A DNA stretch of 64,000 nt, taken from NCBI RefSeq assembly GCF_014905175.1, contig NC_057789.1:28206555-28270554 (forward strand), in the 5' to 3' direction. Below are positions 50,780 through 62,495 of this stretch, one piece after another (positions within the stretch are counted from its first letter, which is position 1; each line of letters begins with the position of its first letter). The position numbers were made by a program, and so were the translations under genes. The notes below the pieces were generated by a model, which searched no databases, was not told the origin of the DNA, and worked only from the letters and a program-made list of their open reading frames with translations. The stretch is from Aphidius gifuensis. Lineage: Eukaryota; Arthropoda; Insecta; Hymenoptera; Braconidae.

Positions 50780-53296
50780 ATGTCGTATTTACGTGGTTCT
50801 GCAAATTATGTTTGGTGTACAACAAGTGTACTTGGTAAAGGTGCAACTGGAGCAGTATTTCAAGGTGTTGATAAAAATAATGGTCAACCAGTTGCTGTTA
50901 AAACATTTAATCAATTATCACATATGCGTCCAATGGATGTACAAATGCGTGAATTTCAAGTATTAAAAAAGGTAAAACATGAAAATATTGTTAAATTATT
51001 AGCAATTGAAGAAGAACAAGATGGACGTGGTAAAGTAATTGTTATGGAGTTATGTACTGGTGGTAGTTTATTTAATATTTTGGATGATCCAGAAAATACA
51101 TATGGTTTATCAGAAAATGAATTTTTATTAGTACTTGAACATTTATGTGCTGGTATGAAACATCTTAGAGATAATAATCTTGTTCATCGTGATTTAAAAC
51201 CAGGTAATATTATGAAATATATTGCTGATGATGGTTCAACAATATATAAATTAACTGATTTTGGTGCTGCTAGAGAATTACAAGAGGATCAACAATTTGT
51301 ATCACTTTATGGTACTGAAGAATATTTACATCCTGATATGTATGAAAGAGCTGTATTACGTAAACCAGTTGGTAAAACATTTGGTGCAACAGTTGATCTT
51401 TGGAGTATTGGTGTAACATTGTATCATGTTGCAACTGGTAATTTGCCATTTCGTCCATTTGGTGGTAGAAGAAATAAAGAAACAATGTATTATATTACAA
51501 CTAAAAAATCATCTGGTGTTATATCAGGTATTCAAACATCTGAAAATGGTTCAATTGAATGGAATCGTGATTTACCAAATAATTGTAGATTAAGTTATGG
51601 TATTAAAAAAATTGTAACACCATTATTAGCTGGTTTACTTGAAGTTGATCGTCAAAGAATATGGAGTTTTGATAGATTTTTTTCACAAGTTACTGATATA
51701 TTATGTAGAAAAAATTTTCATATATTTAATATTCATACAATGCAGCTAATTAAAATATATTTACATCCAGATGATCAATTACATGTGCTACGTACATCAA
51801 TACATGAACAAACTGATGTATCACCATCAACACAAATAATATTACTTGGTGAAATACCATTTACAAATATTATCAATGACACAACACCAGTTAGAGGCTA
51901 TCCAATATCACAAATTACTATTGATACACCATTATTATTATTTTCAAAAGATAATAATAATGTTGTACCAGCTGTTATTAATGGTAATAATTTATCAACA
52001 AATTTACAAACAACAACAACGTCATCATCATCAACATTGACTTCGTCGTCATCAACAACAGTACCAACAAATGATTCAACATCAACAACAACATCAACAA
52101 CAGCAACAACTGGTACATCAATTGTATCATCAACAATGAATAATGATAAAAATAAATTTACTGGTGAATCACCAATAATATTTCCAGTATTTGCAAATAT
52201 TGTATCAGTTGAAAATGATGCAAGTCAAGCAAAATTAACATGTTCTGTTGGACATTCATGTAAACGAACAATTGATAGATTATCATTGTCAAGTAAATTA
52301 TCACAAGATTCAGTTAATTCATTTATTGGTTTATTGTCATTTGAGTTGAAACGTTTAGTTGGAAAAACTGAAAGACTAAGAGAATTAACAAATACAATAA
52401 ATAAAATAGCAATATCTGTTGTTAGATGTGAAACATTAGGTAAATTAATAATAAATAAATTTTCAAAAATAGATAAACAACAAGAATCAATGGAAATAAC
52501 AAGATTTTTAAATGATTTAGAAATTCATGATTGGAAAAATGAATTAAAAGATAAAAGTAAACAGTTGTTTGGTGAAATTGCACCAGCAATTGGACAATTA
52601 AATCAAAAATATGTACATGATGGTATATTAAAAGCTGAATGGGATTCATCAACAAGACAATTATCATGTCCATGGAAAAATAAAACAAGTCAAAGAGCAA
52701 CAACACTGGTTGATAGATTAAGAGATGGTTGGCAACATTTATTACGTGATAGAGCAACAAGAACATTGACATATAATGATGAACAATTTCATGTATTGGA
52801 AAGAATAAAAGTTACTGAAACTGGAAGAAGAATGAAATTATTATTAGAAAATGAATGTATACCATCAATAATACAAAGATCAGAATCACTTGCTGATTGG
52901 TATAAAATGGCACAAACAATATATTTACAATGTCAATTGCTAGATAAAGATCTTGATAATTATGAGGATATATTAGAAAATTATTCATACAGGCTATATC
53001 AAGAAAGTGCTGAAAGACATGAATCATTATTAGAATTAATTGAAAGATTACCAAATCGTCAATCAAGTGAACAATCATCAAATCTTCCAGATTCAATACG
53101 TGATGATGGAGCTAAAACATGGAGAAATATTTGTGATTTACAACAACAAATTAATTTAATTATTTATGAAAATAAAATACTTGCTGATAGTATTTATCGT
53201 TTAACTGATGATGATCATTGTTTTAAAAATAATGAATTAAATATTAATAATACAGATGATAAATTTGATAATGTAGATAAACAAAATGTTATTTAA
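50780..53296 (+). CDS. TBK1: TBK1 / IKK-epsilon family serine-threonine kinase
   Basis: A cytosolic non-canonical IkappaB kinase. Vertebrate TBK1 phosphorylates IRF3 and autophagy receptors; the Drosophila relative ik2 acts in actin and RNA-localisation control and dendrite pruning. The whole 838-aa coding region is one open frame. Kinase domain: ATP-loop GKGATGAVF, Lys41, HRDLKPGN (Asp138), DFG at 160-162, and an activation loop VSLYGTEEYLHP whose Ser175 matches human Ser172. A ubiquitin-like domain follows at about 330-420 (QLIKIYLHPDDQ). Next is a Thr/Ser-rich low-complexity insertion (about 410-455) that vertebrate TBK1 lacks, then a long helical scaffold/dimerisation region. Start: ATG at 50780 is chosen because the open frame upstream has no ATG; a leader intron ends at 50749. 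It converges with VAC14. Confidence 0.95.
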   Translation: MSYLRGSANYVWCTTSVLGKGATGAVFQGVDKNNGQPVAVKTFNQLSHMRPMDVQMREFQVLKKVKHENIVKLLAIEEEQDGRGKVIVMELCTGGSLFNILDDPENTYGLSENEFLLVLEHLCAGMKHLRDNNLVHRDLKPGNIMKYIADDGSTIYKLTDFGAARELQEDQQFVSLYGTEEYLHPDMYERAVLRKPVGKTFGATVDLWSIGVTLYHVATGNLPFRPFGGRRNKETMYYITTKKSSGVISGIQTSENGSIEWNRDLPNNCRLSYGIKKIVTPLLAGLLEVDRQRIWSFDRFFSQVTDILCRKNFHIFNIHTMQLIKIYLHPDDQLHVLRTSIHEQTDVSPSTQIILLGEIPFTNIINDTTPVRGYPISQITIDTPLLLFSKDNNNVVPAVINGNNLSTNLQTTTTSSSSTLTSSSSTTVPTNDSTSTTTSTTATTGTSIVSSTMNNDKNKFTGESPIIFPVFANIVSVENDASQAKLTCSVGHSCKRTIDRLSLSSKLSQDSVNSFIGLLSFELKRLVGKTERLRELTNTINKIAISVVRCETLGKLIINKFSKIDKQQESMEITRFLNDLEIHDWKNELKDKSKQLFGEIAPAIGQLNQKYVHDGILKAEWDSSTRQLSCPWKNKTSQRATTLVDRLRDGWQHLLRDRATRTLTYNDEQFHVLERIKVTETGRRMKLLLENECIPSIIQRSESLADWYKMAQTIYLQCQLLDKDLDNYEDILENYSYRLYQESAERHESLLELIERLPNRQSSEQSSNLPDSIRDDGAKTWRNICDLQQQINLIIYENKILADSIYRLTDDDHCFKNNELNINNTDDKFDNVDKQNVI

Positions 53297-53365
53297 ATAT
53301 TTTATTTATTAAATATATAATAAAATTTTTTAAAATAAAATTAAAATATAGTTTAAATATTAAAA
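53297..53365. terminator. Overlapping 3' ends of TBK1 (+) and VAC14 (-)
   Basis: Only 69 bp separate the two stop codons. Plus-strand AATAAA occurs at 53319-53324 and 53334-53339. Minus-strand AATAAA (TTTATT on plus) occurs at 53301-53306 and 53305-53310. With cleavage 10-30 nt past each signal, the two mRNAs would overlap at their ends. Confidence 0.55.
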
Positions 53366-55686
53366 TTAATTACCATCATTAAATTGATTTGCAATGGAAT
53401 CTCTGTCAACAAGTAAATTTAATTTTTTTAATCTTTTTTTATGTTCTTTATGCATATCTTGTACTTTTTCAAAATGTTTTAATAACATTGTAAAATCAAT
53501 ATCATTATTTTGTTTAAAATTATGATCAATTATTGAATTTTTATTATTATTTCTTAATGAATTTGTTGGTGGTATTGCAGCTAGTCTTTTGTGTAATGTT
53601 AAAAATGCATCACTTTGTGGTAATATCATTAATAAACCATATAAAGTTCTAACTAAATATTCATTTTTTTCTGGTTCTAATAATTCAAGTCTTAAATATG
53701 TAAATATTGGTGATTCAATTAATTGTACTAGTTTGTCAATTTCAGTTAAAAATTCAACAGTTACTTCAATACTTGCAAATGAACGTACAAGATCACATGC
53801 ATGAGAATATTTTTGTCCAAGAAGACATAGTGCAACTGTTGCTACTGGATTATGACACCATGATTCATAAAGACACACAAATAAACTTTGACTTTCCTAA
53901 AAATTAAAACAAAATATTTATCATTTATTAATTTAACTTTATTAAATAATTTAAATATTTTTTTTACCTTTGAATTTAAATCTTTAAGCTTATTTCTTAG
54001 CTCAAATAATTCTGAACTTGTTAAAAGTATAACATTCAATGCTTGTATCATAACACAAGCAAATTTTAAATTTTTTTCTTCAAGTAATATTTCCGCCATA
54101 ATACGATATATTTTTTCAGCACTTAATAATACACATAATTCTCTAATAATAAATGCACCTCTTTCTTCTAATAGAGTTTTATTTTTAGAAAATAATCTTA
54201 ATAAATTAATAATAAATTTTGTAAAATATTTATTATTACCAGATGATAAATTAATATTATCTGTTTTAATAATTTCTGAAAATACAACAAGTGTTTGTTG
54301 TGTAACATCATCAGCACAATCACCAAGTATTTTCATCAATACAATAAATAAATCTTCAATATGATTATTCATTTTATCTGGTATATTTATAAACAAACAA
54401 TATATCCATTTAAGTACAACAACTTTTGTTGGTACAGATGTGTGCATTAAATTTTTAGTCAATACTTCAACAACACTAACAAGATCTAATTTTTCACCAA
54501 GTATTGTATCATCATCATCATCATCAACAACAACAACATTATGTTTATTATTATCATCATCTTTATCATCACTATTATCAACAATATAATCTTTTGATGT
54601 TATTAATTTCATTAATAATTGATTAACTTGTGTTGCTGTATCTTTTATTGATTTTCTATTATCACCATCATATGCAAAACATGGTAATATTGCTGTTAAT
54701 ATACCAGATGTATATGGTAACATTTTTTTACCAGATAAATTAATAAATTCTTTGATCCATGTTACAGCTGTTAATTGTAATAACTCATCATTACTTTGTG
54801 CATGTGTTATTAGTATATTAATCATACCAGAATAATCAACTCTCGTTGGATTTGCTCTAATACTACGTAAAAATTCATTTAATACAGTATCAGTTATTTT
54901 TTTAATTTCAGGTGTTGGATCTTCAAGTATTTTATATAGACCATCTAGAATTTCTGGTAATTCAATTATAAAATCCATATCTGGTACAGCATCCAGTACT
55001 GATACCCATGATATTAAAAATTGTCTACCAAATGGATTTTTAGTATATATTTGTTCACGTAATATTGGCATAAATGCACGTAAATCAAACATACCAGAAT
55101 CAGTTACAATATCTTTCATTAATCTATCAAGTAATTCTGTTGCATTTTTAATTTGTTGTTCTGGATCACATGATAATTTACTTATACCACTAAATATATC
55201 AGTAAATAATGGTAATACATCACATCTTGCTATTTTAACAACATTATAAAGACTTTCACATGCATAATAACGTACATTAACATCTGGATCACTAAAACAT
55301 GTTAATATTGGATGTATTAAATCATCAATATATTTACCACTGTCTTTTCCTAAACCAACTGATATTGCACCAAGTCCAATTAAACCACCTTTACGTGTAT
55401 TTGCATTATGTGATGCTGCAAAATCTTGTCCAAGTACTTTTAATAAACGTTTTATTTGTACTGTATTATTTCTTGCTGAAAATTCTTTAATCATTCTGAA
55501 ATTTTTATATATTAAATTAAAACCAAAAATTAATATTACAAGTTTATTTGTTTATTTAATTATTTCATTTATTATTTAACCTTACTTTTCAATTTCAAGT
55601 GCTGCTGGTTTTCTTTTATCATATACTTTTTCATTTAACATACGTACACAAGCTGGACTAAGTGGTGCAAAATCTTTTTCAGACAT
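53366..55686 (-). CDS. Vac14: VAC14 homologue, PIKfyve complex scaffold
   Basis: VAC14 is the HEAT-repeat scaffold that holds the lipid kinase PIKfyve and the phosphatase FIG4 together on endosomes and so controls PI(3,5)P2. Exons (minus order): 55686-55586, 55495-53968, 53896-53366; 719 aa, somewhat shorter than the human protein (782). The N-terminal half is strongly conserved, e.g. NNTVQIKRLL, RKGGLIGLGA, VRYYACESLYNV, ATELLDRLMKDIVTDSG and MLPYTSGILTA. The C-terminal block, with NPVATVALCLLGQKY and YLRLELLEPE, is the conserved multimerisation region. An acidic linker of Asp and Asn codons (near 54500-54600) separates the two parts and is a local peculiarity. Start: the ATG at 55686 precedes LSPACVRMLNEKVYDKRKPA, the usual N-terminus. 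It converges with TBK1. Confidence 0.95.
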
Positions 55687-56576
55687 CATTTTATTAATAT
55701 TATATAAAACAACAATATTATTTATTTACAAAATAGAAGAATGTTTGACAGTTTGACAGATAAAATTTATTATTGTTTCTTTTTTTTATTTTTGTCTCTG
55801 TCACATCATGTAGCAAGTGGCTCCATTGGAACAATCTAAATTGATCGAAATATTTTTTTTTTTTTTCCATAGAAAACAAATAAATAAAAAGTAAACAATA
55901 TTTAAAAATATACTATAATTTATTTATCATAATAATTTAATATAAACAAATTTATAATATCATCATTGTAAATTGTAAATAAGCCATATTTAATTAAAAT
56001 TTTAATGCAGTATTTTAAATTTACATTGTATCACTAATAATATCCAATTTTTTTATTACAAATACTTGTCATTTTATATTTTAAAAATTACAATATAATT
56101 ATTTTTTTATGCAATTCGACACCATCACCATATGAAAATTTTAATTAAAAAAAAACATTATGTCATGAAAATTAAAACAAATTTATCATTGTTTGTTAAT
56201 TGTTTAATTAAATATTTAATTATTAATATTTATGATTTAATTAAGAAATAATATTGTCGAGTTAATTAAAAATTAAATTAATATTGGAAAGACCATCGGC
56301 AGATCATGCTTGATCATCAATAAAGTCAGTCATTAAATCTGCTAAAGTTATTTGTCTTTTTTTCTATAATACAGTGCCAAACTGAACTAAAAAAAAAAAG
56401 CAAAACAATTGGACAATAAAATTAGTAATCACACAATTTTTTTTTTTTTATTTTAATCGTTTCAGGACGGATTAGCTTGATTTTCGTTTATTTTTTTTTA
56501 CGTTGGCAATTAACTAGTTAATGTACTCAATATAAAAATAATTATTTGAGCACAGTCAAAGTGGATAAAATAAAAT
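55687..56576. other. VAC14 promoter and 3' region of the Rab11-FIP gene
   Basis: The first 150 bp (to about 55840) include a more complex stretch (CAAGTGGCTCCATTGG) suited to the VAC14 core promoter. The rest is A/T-rich and would contain the 3' UTR of the next minus-strand gene, which ends at 56577. No gene is seen. Confidence 0.5.
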
Positions 56577-58947
56577 TTATAAATTGGGTTGTTTAACTTC
56601 AAGTAAATGGGGATAATTTTCTACAATATTCAAAAGAATATTATCAATATATCCTTTGAGCTGTGCATTAACATCTTGTTGTTCTTTTAATGCTTTTTCT
56701 AATTCACCAATTGTGCGTGGTGTGCTTGTGTCATTTTTTAATTCACCATCAAGCTCATCAGTTAATTCAGCAGCAAGACTTTTTGGATTTTTATCATATC
56801 CAATTAATGGATTCATCATTAATAATTCTCTACCAGCATGTAATGCAGCAGCTGCTGCTTGTAATTCATCTCTTGATTCTTCTAAATTTTTATTTTTAAC
56901 ATTTAAATTAGCAACTTCTAATAATAAACTTTCAATTCTTTGACGATCATTATTTTTTAATGTTAATTCATCTTTAGCAGTATCAAGTAATATTTTCATT
57001 TCATTTGTTTTTATTAATAATTGTTTTTCATTATCTTGTGAATTACGTAATGCTGTATTTGCATCATCTAATAAATTTTCTAATTTTATTTTTTCTTTTT
57101 TTTCACTATCATATTGTTCACGTATTCTTGTTAATTGTTCACGTAAATTTATTATTTCAATTTCAAGTGTTTGTATTTTCATTGCACAATTTTCAAGTTG
57201 TAATTGTTTTTCACGTTCAATTCTACTTGTCCATTCACGATGTCTTCGTTGTTCAGACTAAAATAAAATAAATTTATAAATTAATTCATTCATTGTATAT
57301 TGCTTTTTTTTTATATTAACCTGAAGTTTTTCATCAGCTCTAGCTTCTGTATCTTTAGCAGCTTCTTCAAGCATCAATATTCTTGCTTGAAGTGTTGCAT
57401 TTTCTTCTTTGACCCTTGCATAACGCTCACCACTAACTGATTGAGTGTCAACAAGATTATCCATTTGTTCTTGAATCATTCTTACCTACAATTAAAATTA
57501 TAATAATTTTATTATTAATTTTCTAGATAATAATTATTTAATCAATGATGATTTGTTATGTTAAATTTTTTAATATTCTACCCGGTGATTTAGATCAATC
57601 ATAACGTCGTCTTCAAGTGACACGTCACTGTACATATCGTCAGTAGCGTCACAAGTTGAACCTCTGCCAGAACTATTGAAGCTTCCACTTCGATAAAGTT
57701 GACTATAATAATTAAAAAATTAATTTTCTTATTTTTTTATCTAAAAAAAAAAAATATATACTATGAAATTTATTAATACCTAGCTAAGGCGTTGGATCCA
57801 AGTTGTCTTGCTGATCTTCCAGAGGTCAAACTATCATTAAAAAATTAAATATTTATTATTTTAAATTAATTACATTATTTATTTATTTATTTACCTAGAA
57901 GGAGCTTTTCTCAATGAAGTTCTTAGCCAAGTATGGCGACCAAGAGTTGAGCTTGGACTAACTGCACTATTTAATTTTCTACATCAACAAAAAAACAAAA
58001 TAAAAATCATTTTAAAAAATAATAATAAATAATAAATATCATCAATTTAGAAAGCTCATCATATACTCAATGATTCACAGGAAATATAAATTTTAAATAA
58101 TTTATTTTTAACATGTTAATAATAAAAAAAAAACAAACAAAGAAAATTATATTTACAAAAAAAAAATATTAAAAAGCAATAACACATTTTTATTATCAAC
58201 TTTTCTAGTAGACACGACAATGTTTTATGATTCTATAGCCACTATCATATTCATGCCATCAAAATTAGTTAAAAATACTATTTATTAAAATCGATTCAAT
58301 TCTATTTTTATCCAAATAAATTATACATCAAAAAAAAAAATATGTCGCATCATACCAGGTCATTCTTATTAATTTTTTTTGTTCAACACGTAAGCTGCAA
58401 AATAATAATAAAAATAAGAAAAAATTAAAATTATATACCCAAAAGATTGTAGACCATTTGTTGGTGATGGTGTTGAACAATTGGCTTCATCATTTGGAGT
58501 TTCAATTTCAGTATCAATATCAGCATCAACTCTTGCGTATCCAAAACCCTCGTAACTTTCTTCTTGAAATTTATTTGAATTATTATTATTATTTGTTGAT
58601 GTATTTTTAGTTAATGAATTATTATTATTTTCTAAATCATCATTTGTTGTTGATAATGAGGGTGGACCACTTTGACTTTTGCATCCTGTCGAGGGAATTT
58701 TAATGTTGACCAATTTACGGCCAACAATATTTGTCGTTTCGATGTTTTCAATTTTATTAACATCATTTATTGATTTTATCAAATTATCACTTGATGCATT
58801 ATTGTCGTTGTTGTTATTAGTTAATTGAGTACTTGTTGATGTTATATTTTGACGATTTATTTCGTCAATGTCACTGGTACTATTTGTTTCATAAACACCA
58901 CTGCTTGACACTGAACATTGTTCCGTTGTATATTGAGAGATTACCAT
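56577..58947 (-). CDS. nuf: Rab11 family-interacting protein, FIP3/4 (nuf) type
   Basis: A Rab11/Arf-binding coiled-coil adaptor that moves recycling-endosome vesicles, in Drosophila nuf during furrow formation. Exons (minus order): 58947-58439, 57978-57895, 57830-57780, 57702-57582, 57485-57321, 57257-56577; 536 aa. The N-terminal 170 residues are low complexity (Asn, Ser, Thr). A Ser/Gly/Arg-rich linker and an acidic patch (DDMYSDVSLEDD) follow. From about residue 255 to the end the protein is a long coiled coil. It finishes with a Rab11-binding-domain-like end, with LKGYIDNILLNIVENYPHLL close to the family's YIDxIIxxIMExNPxxLE. No EF hands are seen. Start: ATG at 58947 follows a probable acceptor (ATATAG, exon start 58948), so the leader is likely spliced from near 60.4 kb. 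Class II FIP identity is probable rather than certain. Confidence 0.82.
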
Positions 58948-58948
58948 C

Positions 58949-61129
58949 CTATATTTAATCAAATAACGCCTCTTTTTTTTTAAAAAAATTTATTATTATT
59001 ATCTGAAATGGAAAAATTAAATATGACACATTAATATTTATCAAAAACATCGTGATTTGTTTGTTATATAAATATTTATTTTTAGATATCAATATTTAAC
59101 TTTTTTTTTTTTATTTTCTATTTAAACTAGTTTTCGAGCAAGATAATATTTTTTTTTTTTTATTTTATTTTCTACTGAGAAAGTATTTTTTTTTTATTAT
59201 TTTTAATTGTTTATTAATAAATTTATATTAGTTTTTTAGATGATTATTTCGTGATAATTTATTTTTTTTTTCTGAATTAATTTTGGAGCAAAATAGTAAT
59301 AAATTTTTCTCTTTTTTTTGTTTAAATATTTTTTAATTGTTTATTTATAAATTTATAAAATTTATATTATTTTTTTACTAGTTTTTTAAATAATAAATTT
59401 ATGATAATTTAATTTTTTTTTTTTAAATTTAATTTCGGAGCAGAATAATAATTTTTTTTGTTACTTTTATTTTTTACTGTGAATGTACTTTTTGTTTAGT
59501 TATAAATTTTGAAAATAAAAATGACCTTTTGGATGTACATAAAAAACCTACCCCAACATTATCCTCCCTTCCAAAAACCTCCACATTAAATTAAAATAAA
59601 TCCTTGATAATAATTTTACCATCAAAATAATAAATCAACATCAACTCTACAAATAAATTTAATAGCATACATATATGCATTTAAAATTACCATATCTAAT
59701 AAAAATATTTTGCAACAACCTGTATTCAAATCGATATCAGTAGGTATATGACCTCAAAAAAAAAAAATAAAATAATATACCTATATTTTTTTACTTTCCC
59801 ATCACTTGAAGAAGATAAAAAAAAAAAAAAAAAACAACAAAAAAAAACATTTGTTAAAATACCAAGTAAGTATATTTTCCCACACAATATTTTTTTAAAC
59901 GGAAGTCATCCAACGAATGACAATACTTTTTATTAACTCTAATTATATCAAAAATAAATAATAATAATTAAAAAAAAAAAAAAAAAACAATATAAAATTG
60001 ACGCCATGATTTGTTACCTGATTTTTTTTCAATTTTTTTTCTCAACTCAGCATATATTTAAACTCCGAATGAAATAATACATTTGCACTGTCACCAAAAA
60101 TAAAAAACACTCCAAACAATAATGACGTCTATTGTTATTATTTTTATTAAAAAAATTATAATAAAAAAAATCACAACATTGTCAATTTGATCTTACATCA
60201 ATCATCACAATTAACTAATAATAACTATCACCTGTATACTTTTAAAAACAACAACAACAATTAAATTTAAATAATATTTTTAATTGTTAAAAATATATTA
60301 TTAAGTTTATTATTTATTGGAATGCAATGTTGTACTGTCGCTATGAATCACGAGTATGGTACCAGCCTTCGACATTCTCCAACACACCTTTGAGGCTTTG
60401 ATGATCATCATCACACACAGACGAGACAAATAAACAGGTAGAAAACGGTACAAATTCAACAATAGCTTCATGCAGGTATTTGTGGAATTGTCCTTTTGGT
60501 GGGAGTTGTATTTTTTTTTTTTTTTCAAAAATACGTATGTATGTGTGTTGAATCGAGCAAGGTGGTAAGAGAGTGTATCCTAATTTTTTTTTTTTATTTT
60601 TTATTTGACCGTAAATTGCCGATGTAAGACGATAATCAACGAGGCGTTTCAAAAAAATGCGCATGCGCTTTTTTTCATCTTCTCTCCTCATCGATAAATA
60701 TAAAAATATACACAAAAAATATATTGAATTTAAAAAAAAAAAATTAATTTATATATATATTGATGATGAAAAAAATTTGTCATTTTATTTAAAGAAAAAA
60801 AAACAGGTTTTAGATAAAAAGAAGAAATTGAATTGAATTTAACGGCCAGTGGTCTTTATATTCTTGGAAAAAGTATTAAAAAAAAATATATATAACTTTC
60901 CCCAAATGTCTATGTTAAGATTATTTAAAACTTTCATTATGTTATTAAATATATTTGTTATTAAAAATGACACTTGATATTAATCATGTAAATTAATCAT
61001 GCAAAAAGTGTAACAAATATTTCTAGAAATAAAACAAAATTACATCACTGGAAGTAAAAATATTTATTAACAATAAATAAAACTATTATTTACATTTTTT
61101 AAATTATAAAATAATAATAATTTAATTTG
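58949..61129. other. Probable 5' UTR intron and promoter of the Rab11-FIP gene; 3' UTR of the MADF-BESS gene
   Basis: 58950-60290 is A/T-rich with long T runs and no exon I can support. 60300-60700 is richer in G and C. On the minus strand it holds a donor-like CAAAG|GTGTGT (exon end 60388) that could join the acceptor at 58949. Beyond 60840 the sequence is again A/T-rich and would hold the MADF-BESS 3' UTR. Confidence 0.45.
60658..60669. promoter_or_regulatory. NRF-1/ewg-type palindromic site
   Basis: TGCGCATGCGCT matches the NRF-1 (Drosophila erect wing) consensus YGCGCAYGCGCR except for the last base. It sits in a GC-richer block upstream of the minus-strand Rab11-FIP gene and is a likely core-promoter element for it. 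Confidence 0.55.
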
Positions 61130-62026
61130 TTATTTATTATAAACTTGATGATAAACAAGTTCTTGAATTTTCATTCTTAAAAACATTCTCCTTTCGTCAG
61201 TTAGTTTTTTCATGTGTGGTAAAAGACTAACGAGAAAGTGATAATTATCATCATCATCATGTTTATTATCATCAATTAAATTTGTATTATCAATTTGTTG
61301 TAAATTTATTTGTCTATTGTTATTTAATGGATCAGGTAAATCATAGCTTATTAAACTTGAATGTTCATCTTTAATCATGATTACAGTTGGATCATCAACT
61401 GATGTACCTGGTGCACCATCAAGACAACAATTTGATGATGATTCTTTAATTAATTTATCGACTTTGCTATTTTTATTTTCAATAGTAGAATTAATTTTTT
61501 TATTATTTAAATCATTATTAATTGATTTATGCTTTTTGTTGTTGTGTAAATTATTTGATGAATTATCATCTGATAAATCAGATGATTCATAATTATCAGG
61601 ATCAGTTATACAGCTTGAATTTGATTCATCAGATATTGATGTTGATGCTAGTGTTTGTGAACGACGTAATATTTGACTTCTTAAAAATTTTAAATCGTTA
61701 TAATAACTCCATACTGGACGATGAGCTTGTTTATTTTGTTTATATCTTTTTCTTTTTTTCATTTCTAAACGCATTGTATCACGTAAACCTTTCCATCTTG
61801 ATTTTATCATTGCCACTGTTAATCAAATTATTATTTTAAATTTTTTAAATTAATTTTTTAATTATTAATTATACTTACATGGTGTTTGTAATACTACTGA
61901 TAATTCTTCCCAAATTCGATCAACCGCATCACGATTATAATGCATATGATGATCAGCATTCCACAATGCCGGTCGTTTATAAACTTCAGCAATCAAACAA
62001 GTTGGATCTATTTTTCTAGTCTTCAT
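61130..62026 (-). CDS. MADF-BESS domain DNA-binding protein
   Basis: A nuclear transcription factor of the insect MADF (Myb/SANT-like) and BESS family. Exons (minus order): 62026-61879 and 61815-61130; 277 aa. The MADF domain covers about residues 9-95: it starts CLIAEVYKRPALWNADHH, has IWEELSVVL, and continues after the intron with IKSRWKGLRDTMRLEM and PVWSYYNDLKFLR. A Ser/Asp/Asn-rich disordered linker follows (about 105-235). The C-terminal BESS motif is YHFLVSLLPHMKKLTDERRM, which mediates protein-protein contacts. Start: ATG at 62026 lies 8 codons before the domain. The gene is divergent from TP53RK with 469 bp between start codons. The target genes and the orthologue among the many MADF-BESS paralogues cannot be told from sequence. 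Confidence 0.9.
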
Positions 62027-62495
62027 TTCTATTTATAGGTATATTAGAAAAATTATTTTTAATTAATATTATGTTTATTTTTAGTTTAGAATTTTAAATG
62101 AATAATTTTTTTACTTGAAAATTGTGGTAATTAAATAATTAAAATTTTATAAATTTACTCAGGCGAACCCCAAGCGAGCTCTCTCTTATAAAATTGTTCG
62201 ATTGTTCTTTCTCGACTCTCTCCTAAGAATTTATGTACATATACACAATACACATATACATTGACAATTTAACATTAGTGTGTGTGTTTATAAAAAAACG
62301 CTAGCGTCAAGTAAAATCATGTGGTAAACAATAAAACTACAAATGACAACAAAAAAATATCATCTCATCCTGACAATAAATTAAATAAATAATATTTTGT
62401 TAAACAATTAAACAATATATTCAGGTAGATTTAAATTTAATAATATAAATAATTTGTTAATAAATAATCATTGTGTAATTTTAATTTACAGAATT
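62027..62495. promoter_or_regulatory. Shared promoter region of MADF-BESS (-) and TP53RK (+)
   Basis: A more complex block at 62160-62230 has GAGA-type CTCTCTC words and TTATAAAATT. ACGCTAGCGT, a 10-bp palindrome, lies at about 62299. On the plus strand a probable 67-bp 5' UTR intron runs from CAG|GTAGAT (62425) to TTTACAG (62491), four bases before the TP53RK start codon. Confidence 0.5.

Noticed and set aside
52422..53096. Minus-strand frames antisense to TBK1
   Set aside because: They are shadows of the real TBK1 frame made by biased codons; the products are His/Leu/Ile-rich nonsense.
53888..54364. 158-residue plus-strand frame antisense to VAC14
   Set aside because: The VAC14 frame on the other strand is strongly conserved; this one has no recognisable domain.
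60310..60715. Minus-strand frames of 72 and 124 residues
   Set aside because: They overlap each other in different frames, include Lys runs and match no family; a noncoding first exon and promoter of the FIP gene fits better.
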